Shown here: positions 1 to 9,595 of the stretch, one piece after another
Layout of the letters: each line of letters starts with the position of its first letter
Numbering within the stretch: the first letter of the stretch is position 1
Source of the DNA: Acinetobacter lwoffii
GTDB taxonomy: Bacteria > Pseudomonadota > Gammaproteobacteria > Pseudomonadales > Moraxellaceae
Reading direction: 5' to 3'
NCBI RefSeq assembly: GCF_019343495.1
Contig: NZ_CP072550.1
Coordinates: 186,001-250,000 of the forward strand
Length of the DNA: 64,000 nt
Made by a program: the position numbers and the translations under genes
The notes under the pieces: generated by a model
Seen by the model: only the letters and a program-made list of their open reading frames with translations
Told to the model about the DNA's origin: nothing
The model's database searches: none

Positions 1-3000
1 CACTTCAAGCAAGTCACGGAATTGTGGGAGTTCATCTAAAACAGAAATTTGACTTTGCAGATAGCTACCGCGCTTATATTCAAGCTTAGTCAATTCCTTT
101 TGAATATTTTTCGCTGCTTTTTCATCGCCAGCGTCACGGTTTTCTTTGATCATGAGTTTTTGAAGCTCATTTTCAAGAAATTCAATTTCTGACGATACCG
201 ACTTGAAGTTATTAAACGCTTTTTCTTTTTCAGGCGAATCAGCGGTAACGTCTTGCGCCGTATCTGCTTTTAAAATCGCTTCCATGCGACTTTGCATCAA
301 AATGTTGAATAGACTCTCACCCGTATTTTCCAAACCAATCACGGGCTTTCTACCCTCATGTAATGCCTGAATCACAGCATCACTTGTAGAGTCAGTTTTC
401 AATGCCAATAGGAATTGCTTTTGGATCTGGTACATTCGAGATCCAAAGTTCATCACACTCAAACTTAAACGGTTTTTCGGATCGTCTGAATCCTGATGAA
501 AGTCTAAATTGGCAACAGCATCATCATCATTGGCAATGTTTTCTAGCGCATCGAGGCGAATATCTTTAGAAAATTTCACCATGTCCGTCAAGATGTCAGA
601 AAGAACATCTGAGTAATTGTGAAATTTCTTAATTTCCTCTTCAGTTGGCACAAAGGTTTGAATGGTAATGTGCGAGAGATCTTGCTCTCTACGAATCATG
701 GCAGAGCTGTCTACCAAACCTTCAGAAATAAACTCCAAAATTGGACCATCTGCATTATCGATAACCTTTTGTAAGTCATTACGAGATACGGATCGAGGGA
801 ACAATTTATGGAAGAATTCAAGATTTTCAGGTTTCTTAATTGCCGATGCAGACTGGAAATTAATTAGATTGGTCTGATCAATAACATCTAAGAAAAATTG
901 ACTTGTAGCTGATTTCAAGGATGCTGCACGGTGCGTTTCATCCATCACCAAAACAGTGTCTTGATTAATAAAACGAGTCAATAACGCACGTTTCCGGTTT
1001 GGTCGGTTAAATTGGCTATACGTTGCCAATACCAAGTCATGTTGCGCTGGAATATCTTCAATTTCCTTAGGTAGATCTTGGCCAGTGAATAAAACCTCTT
1101 CAGTACCAAAGCGGTTAATCACAGCATCCGAGTTAAAGATAAACGGATCTTTAAAGAACTTGTCACTGTCTGTAGCAACAATATCACGCCAAATGTCGTT
1201 CAAGAGTTGCGTTGTATCTGTAAGGAAAACAGGGGGCTTTCCTCTTAACGCACTATATCGTAAACACGCAGCTGCAATACGACCTTTACCTAAACCCGTC
1301 TGGTCGCCAATAAGCACAGGTAAGTTTTGGTCAAAACGTAAAATGATATGGGCAACCGCATCGACCTGTTCACATGCAAAAGCGGACTTTAGTGCATCAA
1401 AATTGTCATATTGCAATTTCTTAGCGACATAGGCATCAACAAGAGTAGGGTAGTTACCATTATCGACTTCAGCTTGGAAATTGATACCCCCAAAACCTAA
1501 TACATTTTGGATGTGTGTAGTCAATTGAGCATTTGCCTGATTAATCGCTTTAATCTGGTTTTTAGCCACTAAAGCAATTGGCTCAGATGCCATAGACATC
1601 GGTATATACTTAACTTGGTATATATTTTCCGGAGTTGGTTCTGTTGTGTTTTCAGCATTAGGAACAGGAACAATCGGCTGTAAATTTGATTGGTCAGATT
1701 CAACAGTCGGTTCTTCTTTTTGCTCAGTACCGATCGCTAATTCAGAATTTAACTTAGCAATCTCTTCAGCAGTTAAACCCGGTTCCTGTTTTACTTGCTC
1801 TACCGCTGGTTCTTCAGCTGGTGTTTGTTCAGGTGTTTCACCCTCATTGGTCGCCGTGGTATCACCTACTTGAAGATTAACGTCATCGTCAAGGTCTTCA
1901 TCCAGATTTTGGTTCTCGTGCGGATTCTTTACCTCAGGCACGAAATCATTGTCATTTTCATTTTCAAACGTTGGTGTAGCTTCAGTTGGTGTAGGTACAT
2001 CATCATCTGAACTGGTTGTTTGCGTACTAACTTCAACGGTTCCGAAGTCAAAAGAAACTTTATTCGGTTTTGATTTAGGTTTACGACCAAACATCGGTTT
2101 TGGTTTGACAGCTTCCTCTTGCTTAATCTCTTCTTCTTTAGCGACCACGACTTCATCAAACATAGTGACTGCAGACGTAGGCGTTACACTTGATGCAATA
2201 TCTTCAAGTGGCGAAACAGGCTGTTCATCACCTAGACTGGCAAACAAATCGTCATTTTCTTTTTCAACAGGCTTAACCTCAACAACAGGTTCAACCACTG
2301 GTGCTTGTTGTGCTTGTTGCTCAACTGGAGTCGGAGTAGTTGGCTTGAAGTATAGATCCTTATTCGGATTCAAACGATTATAGATTACGTTATTAGCCCA
2401 TCCCCAAAGTTCGTCATAGTCCGTAATGACTTTCAACTTATCTGGTACCACAGAAGATTGGTAAGTTTGTAGTAACGCTTGTTCGTTTTTACGATTGCCT
2501 ACCACTAACATACGAACATTTTGATTAGCGCCGTTTCGTGCATATGCATTGCCGTGGATTTCTACAACCGCCTCAACTTCATAATGCTTATAGAGATAAT
2601 TAAGTAAATTCTTTGATTTACGCTCAACCGTACCATCTGAAATCTGTTTATCTGAGCCAATAATGAAAACTGAACGCCCTTGATCGTTTCGTGCGTTTAG
2701 TGATTTAACCAGAATGGCATGGTCCAATTTATCCGTACTGAACCAGACGTTTTCTGATGGATCTACCAATAATGGGTTTGGATCTACGCCGTTACGCTGT
2801 TGAACCAAAATTGGTGCAACACGTTCTAGTTTATCCATAGCACCAAAAGGAGGGTTGGCAATCACATAGTCAACTTTTTGCTTAAACGTTTGCTCAAAAT
2901 CAATTTGTGTAGCATCTGCAGTAACAACCGTGCATTCATAATTTTGAGTCAGTGCTTTTGTACGTTCAGCACGTTTGGGATCTAACTCAACCGCATAGAC

Positions 3001-3969
3001 AGAAGCATTACGCTCTTGGGTTAATAAACCGATTAAAGATCCATTACCCACAGTTGGCTCGAGCACGGAAAAGTTTTGTTTTGTTCGGTTATCACCCTCA
3101 ATCAATAAGCGCTGAGCCACAAGTGACATCGGGATTGGAGTCGAATATTGCTGTAACATACGAATCGTATTGTTTCGCATGGTCTTAGTCGGCATGCGAT
3201 TGTATAACGCTAAACTCGTTTTAAATGAGCTCTCAGTAAAATCAAGCTCACCTAACTTTTCGACCATCACTGTTTCAAGCGCTTCTTCTGCAGTATGGAT
3301 CTGTTTATCTGTTACCTTGGATACATCAACGTCAGCATTTTTGGCTTGCGTGATTAGAGCTAAAAACTTTAAAAAGTCCTGGTGATTATGGCTCTTTGTT
3401 TCATGTTCTAATTGATAGATATAGCCTCTTAAGCATTCTTTTAAATCTTTTTGCTTGGTCGCACGTAAGTACAGACTAGACGGCTGATCATTAGGACCTT
3501 CAGGTATTTGCGTACCTTGGGCATTCACGTAAAAACGGTTATGAGCTGAAGCATAGATTTTGTTGCCATCAGAGTTATAACCGAGTGGAGTTGCACTATT
3601 CAACGCAACGTTCAATCGTTGTGGCACCAATGTTTTTGCTTGGGCATTGAACAAATCATGCAATTCTTGGCGAGTCGCAAGCACACTACGGATAAATTCT
3701 TTTGGAATACCCAAAACTTCATGAAACAGTCTTGGTTTGATCGTTTCATTCAAATTGTATTGATACAAGTGACCGTCAAAGTGAGGATAAGCCTCAAACT
3801 TCATCGGTGTAAAACCAATGTTATTCAAATTTTCTTTAGATAGTTTTTTTTGAACGTCCAATAAGAGTAATTGGCTATCCGTCTGGCCAACACGCCGTAC
3901 ATCGAGATATACACCAGCTTGTGATAAGTCGATCCATTTAATTTTTTCGTTTAAATCATGAGTAGTCAT
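1..3969 (-). CDS. DarB-like DNA methyltransferase/strawberry-notch helicase fusion (3' end outside window)
   Basis: An open minus-strand frame runs from an ATG at 3969 through the left edge with no stop (about 1320 residues visible). Residues ~330-480 look like an N6-adenine methyltransferase: a motif I-like EPTVGNGSL, then the catalytic NPPFGAMDK near residue 371. Residues ~540-790 are an acidic, proline/glutamate-rich linker. A superfamily II helicase of the strawberry-notch type follows: Walker A GDQTGLGKGR near 886, Walker B MDETHRA near 1008, and VIGLENTGES near 1207. Methylase plus this helicase is the architecture of phage P1 DarB, a virion-carried antirestriction protein, and of related plasmid proteins. 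A role in protecting the plasmid on entry is inferred. It lies 31 bp after the 544-aa gene and is probably co-transcribed with it. The domain calls are firm; the antirestriction role is by analogy. Confidence 0.8.
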   Translation of the reverse strand, partial: MTTHDLNEKIKWIDLSQAGVYLDVRRVGQTDSQLLLLDVQKKLSKENLNNIGFTPMKFEAYPHFDGHLYQYNLNETIKPRLFHEVLGIPKEFIRSVLATRQELHDLFNAQAKTLVPQRLNVALNSATPLGYNSDGNKIYASAHNRFYVNAQGTQIPEGPNDQPSSLYLRATKQKDLKECLRGYIYQLEHETKSHNHQDFLKFLALITQAKNADVDVSKVTDKQIHTAEEALETVMVEKLGELDFTESSFKTSLALYNRMPTKTMRNNTIRMLQQYSTPIPMSLVAQRLLIEGDNRTKQNFSVLEPTVGNGSLIGLLTQERNASVYAVELDPKRAERTKALTQNYECTVVTADATQIDFEQTFKQKVDYVIANPPFGAMDKLERVAPILVQQRNGVDPNPLLVDPSENVWFSTDKLDHAILVKSLNARNDQGRSVFIIGSDKQISDGTVERKSKNLLNYLYKHYEVEAVVEIHGNAYARNGANQNVRMLVVGNRKNEQALLQTYQSSVVPDKLKVITDYDELWGWANNVIYNRLNPNKDLYFKPTTPTPVEQQAQQAPVVEPVVEVKPVEKENDDLFASLGDEQPVSPLEDIASSVTPTSAVTMFDEVVVAKEEEIKQEEAVKPKPMFGRKPKSKPNKVSFDFGTVEVSTQTTSSDDDVPTPTEATPTFENENDNDFVPEVKNPHENQNLDEDLDDDVNLQVGDTTATNEGETPEQTPAEEPAVEQVKQEPGLTAEEIAKLNSELAIGTEQKEEPTVESDQSNLQPIVPVPNAENTTEPTPENIYQVKYIPMSMASEPIALVAKNQIKAINQANAQLTTHIQNVLGFGGINFQAEVDNGNYPTLVDAYVAKKLQYDNFDALKSAFACEQVDAVAHIILRFDQNLPVLIGDQTGLGKGRIAAACLRYSALRGKPPVFLTDTTQLLNDIWRDIVATDSDKFFKDPFIFNSDAVINRFGTEEVLFTGQDLPKEIEDIPAQHDLVLATYSQFNRPNRKRALLTRFINQDTVLVMDETHRAASLKSATSQFFLDVIDQTNLINFQSASAIKKPENLEFFHKLFPRSVSRNDLQKVIDNADGPILEFISEGLVDSSAMIRREQDLSHITIQTFVPTEEEIKKFHNYSDVLSDILTDMVKFSKDIRLDALENIANDDDAVANLDFHQDSDDPKNRLSLSVMNFGSRMYQIQKQFLLALKTDSTSDAVIQALHEGRKPVIGLENTGESLFNILMQSRMEAILKADTAQDVTADSPEKEKAFNNFKSVSSEIEFLENELQKLMIKENRDAGDEKAAKNIQKELTKLEYKRGSYLQSQISVLDELPQFRDLLEV

Positions 3970-4000
3970 AGCGAACCTGAAGAAGAATTATTAAATTTGA

Positions 4001-5635
4001 TTAAAAAGTCATGTCGTTATAGACATCAGAAGTCGCAGCCTTTTCTTGGCTTTTCTTAACATCCATTTCTGGCTGTCTGACTTTCATCATTAACTCTTGT
4101 GGATCAGGTAAAAGATCGTGGTTGAAGTTCTTAGATAACGGACTATCGATTGAAGCTTTATGTTGCTGTACATGCTCTACCGTAATTTCTGAAAAGTTCA
4201 ACGCATTCATACGGGTTTGAGTAAGTTCAACAGGCTCGATAAACGAGACAAAACAATTATTCGAGTTCCGTTGGTGTGGTTGAATAACAATAAACGCTTC
4301 AGCAAATTGCTGTTTTGCATGCGTCAATTTATTCATGGTCTGACGATCAACTTGACTTAAAAATTGAGGATTTAAGTCGTGCGGTTTTGGATTGCCGTAG
4401 TCATCGGTAAATTGATTCACTAGGGGAGGTGCACCAACACCACGAACACCCTCACCAGTACGTAAATCTATTTCTGGATCTACCTTGCGAAAACCAGCGT
4501 GAGGCGTTTTATTGTTGAAAAATTTCTTTAAGAACGTGTCTTTGTAAAGCGCACCTAGTTGTAGTTGTTGGCCATGATAAACCTCAGGCAGTAATTTTTG
4601 ACTCACCAAGCCAGCGTAAAGACGTTTTAAATTTTGATTTTTTTCTTTGTCTACATCTTCATTGTAGAACACTTTAATTTGTCGATCGCCAAGTAATGCA
4701 AACAGGGCAATACGGGCCTGGTCCATAACATAAACGTTCTGAGCCTGTTTATCGAACTGGTCTTTTTCATGCTGGTTGGATGGTACAAAATTTGGATCAA
4801 AAGTTGCGGTGTGAAAGTCATTGCCGTTCAAAATATCTTTGATACTTTCAATCGGATCTTTAGCAACCCGATAAGACTTTTTAGTTTTATCAATACCGCC
4901 ACGTTGCATCAACGGATCTGGCTTAGCGAATTGCTTAACACTTTCACGATCAGCACTGTCATAGGTTGGAATCAATGGGATTGTAGTTAATACAGAACCA
5001 GACTCATAGCGCACAACAATTTTTGAAAATGGAATGCGCTCAGGTTGGTTGTCAGTACTATTCGATAAAGATTTAACAAGAAGCTGTAAATTATTTTTAA
5101 TAATAGCGTTATGAAGTGCTGGAGAATTAATTTTTACATTGGGCACTTGCATATGTGCTGCATCTTCAATGATTTGAGCTTTAACAAAGAAATCGCCGTT
5201 TTTTTGTTGATGCACATTGATAGAAGTGACTGCTTTGATTAATTGTGAATTCGGGTTGTTACTCATTACGTTGCACCACTGAGCAACATAAGTTTTATAA
5301 CCGTCAAGAGATTCGTAGGGTGAGTCAACACATTTGTCAAAACAGATAATTCGACCACGGTTAGCACCGCGATTATGTGTGTCTAATGAAGTACGTTGGT
5401 TACGTCCAGAATCAAATTTTGCGTGGACTTCATCTACTGAAACATTCTCAGTATGATGCTTGTTGAGTTTATTAATGATCTTCGTGAATTCTTCAGATGA
5501 ACTCATTCGTATGCGAACTGGTTCATTGGTAGACATATCAAAGCCGTATGCATACAGCTCGTCTTGTTCATCATGTTTGTAAAATTGATCTACAGTCATG
5601 ACGATACGTTTAATCGTATTATCACTTTTACTCAT
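4001..5635 (-). CDS. hypothetical protein upstream of the DarB-like gene
   Basis: A 544-residue soluble protein with no signal peptide or membrane segment. I do not recognise a domain. The N-terminus (residues 1-60) is a short beta-rich stretch, the middle carries charged, asparagine-rich segments, and the C-terminus is polar and lysine/glutamate-rich. The ATG at 5635 is preceded by a weak purine-rich stretch (GGAATTTAAGAA). The gene ends 31 bp before the DarB-like gene on the same strand, so the two are probably one operon and may work together, for example as a partner of the methylase-helicase. That link rests only on position. A GTATATACTA motif lies about 80 bp upstream, a motif that recurs before other backbone genes here. 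Confidence 0.75.
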   Translation of the reverse strand: MSKSDNTIKRIVMTVDQFYKHDEQDELYAYGFDMSTNEPVRIRMSSSEEFTKIINKLNKHHTENVSVDEVHAKFDSGRNQRTSLDTHNRGANRGRIICFDKCVDSPYESLDGYKTYVAQWCNVMSNNPNSQLIKAVTSINVHQQKNGDFFVKAQIIEDAAHMQVPNVKINSPALHNAIIKNNLQLLVKSLSNSTDNQPERIPFSKIVVRYESGSVLTTIPLIPTYDSADRESVKQFAKPDPLMQRGGIDKTKKSYRVAKDPIESIKDILNGNDFHTATFDPNFVPSNQHEKDQFDKQAQNVYVMDQARIALFALLGDRQIKVFYNEDVDKEKNQNLKRLYAGLVSQKLLPEVYHGQQLQLGALYKDTFLKKFFNNKTPHAGFRKVDPEIDLRTGEGVRGVGAPPLVNQFTDDYGNPKPHDLNPQFLSQVDRQTMNKLTHAKQQFAEAFIVIQPHQRNSNNCFVSFIEPVELTQTRMNALNFSEITVEHVQQHKASIDSPLSKNFNHDLLPDPQELMMKVRQPEMDVKKSQEKAATSDVYNDMTF

Positions 5636-5914
5636 TTCTTAAATTCCACGCTTTATATTTTTGATTGCTGGTCATTGACTCAAGCTATTTATAAAATACT
5701 ACAAAACCTCATTGGTATATACTAAGGAGGCAAATAAAAAATTAAAAAATATATTAAAAAGTTTAAGAGTAAATTTTTAAAAAGAAATTTTTTGTTTATT
5801 ATCTTTCTAATTAAGGGAAGTTAATTAGGGACATTTTTTATGCTTATTTTTCATGATATTACAGGATTAGTACGGAAAAACACAAATGGTACGAGCGAAA
5901 ATCAAATTCATTTG

Positions 5915-6191
5915 AGCGCAAATTGAATTTGAATTTTTAGAAAATAAGGCGTTTTTAGCTGGTTTTTGATGTTTTTATCCACTTTCCTATTAAATTCTAT
6001 CCACAAATTAAGTTCTTGTATATTAGAATGAATTTAAAAATATGAGTATAATATTGTTCATTTTTTAGCTTTTTGCAATATTGGAAATTTGCAAACTAGC
6101 AAGTGTTGTAAGTCGCTGTTTATAATAAAATTAAATAGAATAAAAAATACTTCCAGCGCAAATTAAATTCATTTGAGCGCAAATTAAATTC
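5915..6191. repeat. three copies of a 16-bp AGCGCAAATTRAATTY repeat
   Basis: AGCGCAAATTGAATTT is at 5915-5930. AGCGCAAATTAAATTC is at 6155-6170 and again at 6176-6191. The last two are 21 bp apart, two helical turns, and two of the three copies are preceded by TTTG. They flank the DnaA-box-like sites. They could be iterons or protein-binding sites of a replication or regulatory protein. Confidence 0.6.
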
Positions 6192-6314
6192 AAAACGTTG
6201 CGGATAACTTCTCCAATTTCCTGAGAGCCTTGATAATAAAGACTTTCAGATTTTATGAGGAATAGCCCTTATATATGACCCAACGATCGCTATTTAGCTT
6301 GTTTTACGACAAAT

Positions 6315-6958
6315 CAATAACTTACGCCATTAGGACGGAAGAAAGTTTACAACCCATTTATAAAAAACTTTCGCTGGAAGTTAGGTACAGCCAAAAAGTT
6401 ATAACCTAACCTTAAAACATACTAAACATACTATCTATGATAGTTGAGCTATTGGATCTGGACATAAAAGTAAAATCAATAACTTACGCTATTAGGACGG
6501 AAGAAAGTTTACAACCCATTTATAAAAAACTTTCGCTCGTATTTTGGCACCACTATAAATCAACAACTTACATCATTAGGACGGAAGAAAGTTTACACCC
6601 ACTTATAAAAAACTTTCGCTCGAAATTTGCCAGCAATATAAATCAACAACTTACATCATTAGGACGGAAGAAAGTTTACAACCCATTTATAAAAAACTTT
6701 CGCTCGAAATTTGCCAGCACTATAAATCAACAACTTACATCATTAGGACGGAAGAAAGTTTACAACCCATTTATAAAAAAGTTTCGCTCGAAATTTGCCA
6801 GCACTATAAATCAACAACTTACATCATTAGGACGGAAGAAAGTTTACAACCCATTTATAAAAAAGTTTCGCTCGTATTTTGGCACCACTATAAAACAATA
6901 ACTTACGTCATTAGGACGGAAGAAAGTTTACAAACCATTTATAAAAAAGTTTCGCTGG
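6315..6958. repeat. tandem array of seven 84-bp repeats
   Basis: Units start at 6315, 6477, 6561, 6644, 6728, 6812 and 6896. Spacing is 162, 84, 83, 84, 84 and 84 bp. Each carries CAAYAACTTACRYCATTAGG, then ACGGAAGAAAGTTTAC, an A-rich stretch and a TTTCGCT end. The first four units can pair GAAAGTTT with AAACTTTC. In the last three the second arm reads AAAGTTTC and cannot pair, so the hairpin is not conserved. The period is 28 codons, so a 154-codon frame runs through it, but this is a by-product of the repeat. Possible roles are iterons, a centromere or an array of small RNAs. Confidence 0.9.
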
Positions 6959-7160
6959 GTGCCTATCTTGAGCACATATTTATTTGATCAAGTATTACAT
7001 TGGTTAACTTACATTGTAATTGTGAATATTACTCATATAAGGCACTGTTTTTCATAGTCTTATTTATTAAGAAATTACTGTTAAAAATGCTTTTAATCGT
7101 AGTCTAATTAACGAATTGATGCTATAATGTCTACTCAGAATGCCTATGGGAATTCGAGAT

Positions 7161-7637
7161 ATGCAATATCAATCATTTAGTCTTAGACATCAAAAAATAC
7201 TCATTGACTTCAATGTGTTTAGCTCTGGCTCGTCTGATATTTTGCTAAAAGGTGTTTTATCTGCCGAATTGCTTATTCTAGTTGATAATTTAAATGCATT
7301 TTATTCTGCAGAAGACGGTAGATACGTTGTATCAGCTGAAAAAGTTAACCACGTTACAGGTCTAGATTTTAATAAGAAAACTATCAACCAGATCATGCGT
7401 GAAGCTTGTGATTTATCATTTATGATTGATACAGATGCGAAGCAAGCTGCAGCACCTATGATTGACGAAATTCAAATCTTATCAAGTGGCGATATTACTT
7501 TTAAACTCACTAAAAGCTTTGATTTTTTTAGAAATTCTCTTAGTTTTAAAAGCATATATGAGAAGCTACCATACAGGTTCACTACTTCTAAACTAGAGTT
7601 ACCGCAGATCGGTCAACAAATAATGTTAATTGCGTAA
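7161..7637 (+). CDS. hypothetical protein
   Basis: About 158 residues starting at the ATG at 7161. An in-frame ATG at 7140 would add seven residues, but 7161 is preceded by GGGAATTCGAG, which fits a ribosome binding site better. It is a soluble alpha/beta protein with no motif I recognise, no signal peptide and no membrane segment. It is the first gene after the repeat-rich block, is preceded by TATAAT at 7123-7128 and is followed by a strong terminator, so it is probably monocistronic. Its position next to the putative origin or centromere makes a replication or partition role possible, but nothing in the protein shows this. Confidence 0.65.
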   Translation: MQYQSFSLRHQKILIDFNVFSSGSSDILLKGVLSAELLILVDNLNAFYSAEDGRYVVSAEKVNHVTGLDFNKKTINQIMREACDLSFMIDTDAKQAAAPMIDEIQILSSGDITFKLTKSFDFFRNSLSFKSIYEKLPYRFTTSKLELPQIGQQIMLIA

Positions 7638-7638
7638 T

Positions 7639-7664
7639 TAAGCCTCTGACGAGGCTTTTTTATT
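7639..7664 (+). terminator. Rho-independent terminator
   Basis: AAGCCTC, loop TGAC, GAGGCTT and then a T-run, starting two bases after the stop codon of the gene ending at 7637. Confidence 0.85.
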
Positions 7665-7804
7665 GTCTAAAATTTAGTTAGTATATACACAGCTTTAAAG
7701 CGAAAAGACTACAACGTTAGTTGGGTTGCAAATATATTTTTATTTTTATTTTTTAATTCAATCTCAGGCAATGTACGTTGTACGTTGTCTAAAGTGGAGC
7801 AGTT

Positions 7805-9595
7805 ATGCAAGATTCTTCACAAGTCTGCATAAGTAAAGGAATTTCAGAAGATGAAATTTTTGGACTATCGCAGTCAATCAAAGACTCAATTATTAATGCC
7901 GAAACAAAAACCATGGATCTCTTGGGTTACGGCAACAAAATCAGTAATTTCATAGTCGAATGTTATCTAGATATTCCAGTTGTTGATCAATTCATTTTTT
8001 ACTTAATGTTGGTGAATGCCAAAAATAAGTATGCACATCAGCTGCAGCGCGTTATCGCTGAAAAACCTGAATTATCCCAAATTGAAGCATTACAACTAGC
8101 GAACAACTTTGTTCTGAATTTTGAATACATCCGTCAAATTCTTTTATTCAAAAATAAAGCTAATTACCTTAGCAATGGCCGTATCAAATCTTTGGCATGG
8201 AATACGCTAAATAGTGTTGGTAAAGTGATGCTACCAATGAGCTCTTTACGCCAAATGGACAGCGAACCATTTTCAAGAAATGACGTAGACAGCGTAACTC
8301 ATAAAAGAATGTTTGCCAGTACGGGCTATTTTGAATTAGATAACAATGCGTTTATTTGCTATCAGCTTGAAGAAACGTTGATTGCCAATCTATCTGAATT
8401 AGATTTTGATAAAAAGGGGCGCTACACAGTTCTCGACACTTTAACGGTTCTTGGATTTAAGGACCGTTTTGATCTTTATATGTATAACTTGATGAAGATC
8501 AATGAGTTTCGTGGCGAAGTGGTTATTCCTTACATTGACTTCAAAGCATTAACCGAGTTTTCAGTAGAATTTAAATACAAAGCAAGTGATTTTTACCGTA
8601 AACGACTTCTTGTTTCATTAGAAAGACTGAATAACAATCCATCTATTGAATTATTTATTTCTGTTAAGTATGAACCATGCAATAAGCGTACACCAGATCG
8701 TGACAATTTTTGCAATTATCGTTTTCAGATTCAGTTGAAGTCCAACTATCGTAAAGCGCTTAATACATTAAATGAAATGTGTGCAAAGGTTCAGGATGAA
8801 CAGGGCAATGAGCTTAAAATCAGTAATGCGCTCTTCACTTCAGCAATTCGATTGAATAATGGTGAACCTGAAAAAGTAATAGAACTTGTTAAGGATCGTT
8901 TAGCTGCTTATACAACTAAGAATGGACCATCATATTTAGCTAAAAATCTTAATTTGGTTGCGTCTTATGTTACGCGAGCTCTAGAAGATCTATATAAAAG
9001 TAATCACTTCTTTGAAAGATTCCTAAACGATATGAAGCAAGCAGATAATTTACTTTATCTGAGAAATCGTGATAAGAAAGTTGAGATCGAAAACAAAAGT
9101 GCATCTACTTTCTCAAGCGAATTCATTAATATTCGCGACAAAGTTGATGTTACCACTTGTGAAATTCTTACAAACGCTGAGTACATTTCAAAGAAAACGG
9201 AAGCTACTGTAATTATTGATTATGCTTTCATACGTAATTCTATTTTTATTACACATCCTCATTTGCGCCACCAGCGAAATGCAGACGAGAAAAAATACAT
9301 AGATCTCGTGTGTGAAAGCACAAAGCTTTGCCAAATATTCTTTGGTACGGGTAATGAAAATAAAAAAACGTTAACTCAAAACTATTTAACAGAACTCCTG
9401 TTTGAACATTTTTTTGATGATAATTTCCACTTGAACTCAGATGTATTAAAGAATCTTCTAAAAAAAGATAAGGACTATTGGGTACAAGAAAAGCAAAAGA
9501 CATTTATGCGGTTGTGGAAACTTGCAAATGAGTTCAGTTTAAAAGCTATTAGTCCAGCGAACTACAACGGTAAAGAGAGTTCAGACAATGAATAA
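7805..9595 (+). CDS. hypothetical protein, possible replication initiator
   Basis: 596 residues, soluble, no signal peptide. I do not recognise a family with certainty. The segment around residues 215-300 (DLYMYNLMKINEFRG, then DFYRKRLLVSLERL) has the helix-strand pattern seen in winged-helix plasmid initiators, but no diagnostic motif is visible. It is the first large gene downstream of the DnaA-box and repeat region, which is why a Rep role is worth testing. The upstream region has a GTATATACAC motif (7681-7690) and a direct repeat of GTACGTT about 30 bp before the start, possible operator sites. The stop codon overlaps the start of the next gene by 8 bp, so the two are translationally coupled. 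Confidence 0.6.
   Translation: MQDSSQVCISKGISEDEIFGLSQSIKDSIINAETKTMDLLGYGNKISNFIVECYLDIPVVDQFIFYLMLVNAKNKYAHQLQRVIAEKPELSQIEALQLANNFVLNFEYIRQILLFKNKANYLSNGRIKSLAWNTLNSVGKVMLPMSSLRQMDSEPFSRNDVDSVTHKRMFASTGYFELDNNAFICYQLEETLIANLSELDFDKKGRYTVLDTLTVLGFKDRFDLYMYNLMKINEFRGEVVIPYIDFKALTEFSVEFKYKASDFYRKRLLVSLERLNNNPSIELFISVKYEPCNKRTPDRDNFCNYRFQIQLKSNYRKALNTLNEMCAKVQDEQGNELKISNALFTSAIRLNNGEPEKVIELVKDRLAAYTTKNGPSYLAKNLNLVASYVTRALEDLYKSNHFFERFLNDMKQADNLLYLRNRDKKVEIENKSASTFSSEFINIRDKVDVTTCEILTNAEYISKKTEATVIIDYAFIRNSIFITHPHLRHQRNADEKKYIDLVCESTKLCQIFFGTGNENKKTLTQNYLTELLFEHFFDDNFHLNSDVLKNLLKKDKDYWVQEKQKTFMRLWKLANEFSLKAISPANYNGKESSDNE

Larger units (their letters stand above)
5636..7160. other. 1.5-kb non-coding block, candidate replication or partition locus
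   Basis: No convincing gene lies here. It is very AT-rich and holds two DnaA-box-like sites, TTATCCACT (5975-5983) and CTATCCACA (5997-6005), each one mismatch from TTATCCACA. It also has three copies of a 16-bp repeat and seven copies of an 84-bp repeat (listed separately). Near 6387 an inverted repeat GTTAGGT/ACCTAAC flanks a 17-nt loop. A TATAAT box lies at 7123-7128 before the next gene. Clustered repeats, DnaA-like boxes and AT-richness are typical of plasmid origins or centromeres, but no recognised Rep or Par family gene lies next to it, so the role is inferred. Confidence 0.45.

Noticed and set aside
1646..2383. Plus-strand frames of 71-144 codons in the first 4 kb
   Set aside because: They are antisense to the acidic low-complexity linker of the DarB-like gene. 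Their serine/threonine-rich composition is a mirror of Glu/Asp-rich codons.
6437..6901. 154-codon plus-strand frame
   Set aside because: It lies wholly in the 84-bp repeat array. 84 is divisible by three, so the frame stays open by repetition. No start signal.
6315..6958. CRISPR array
   Set aside because: The whole 84-bp unit is repeated, including the part between cores, so there are no unique spacers, and no cas genes are present.
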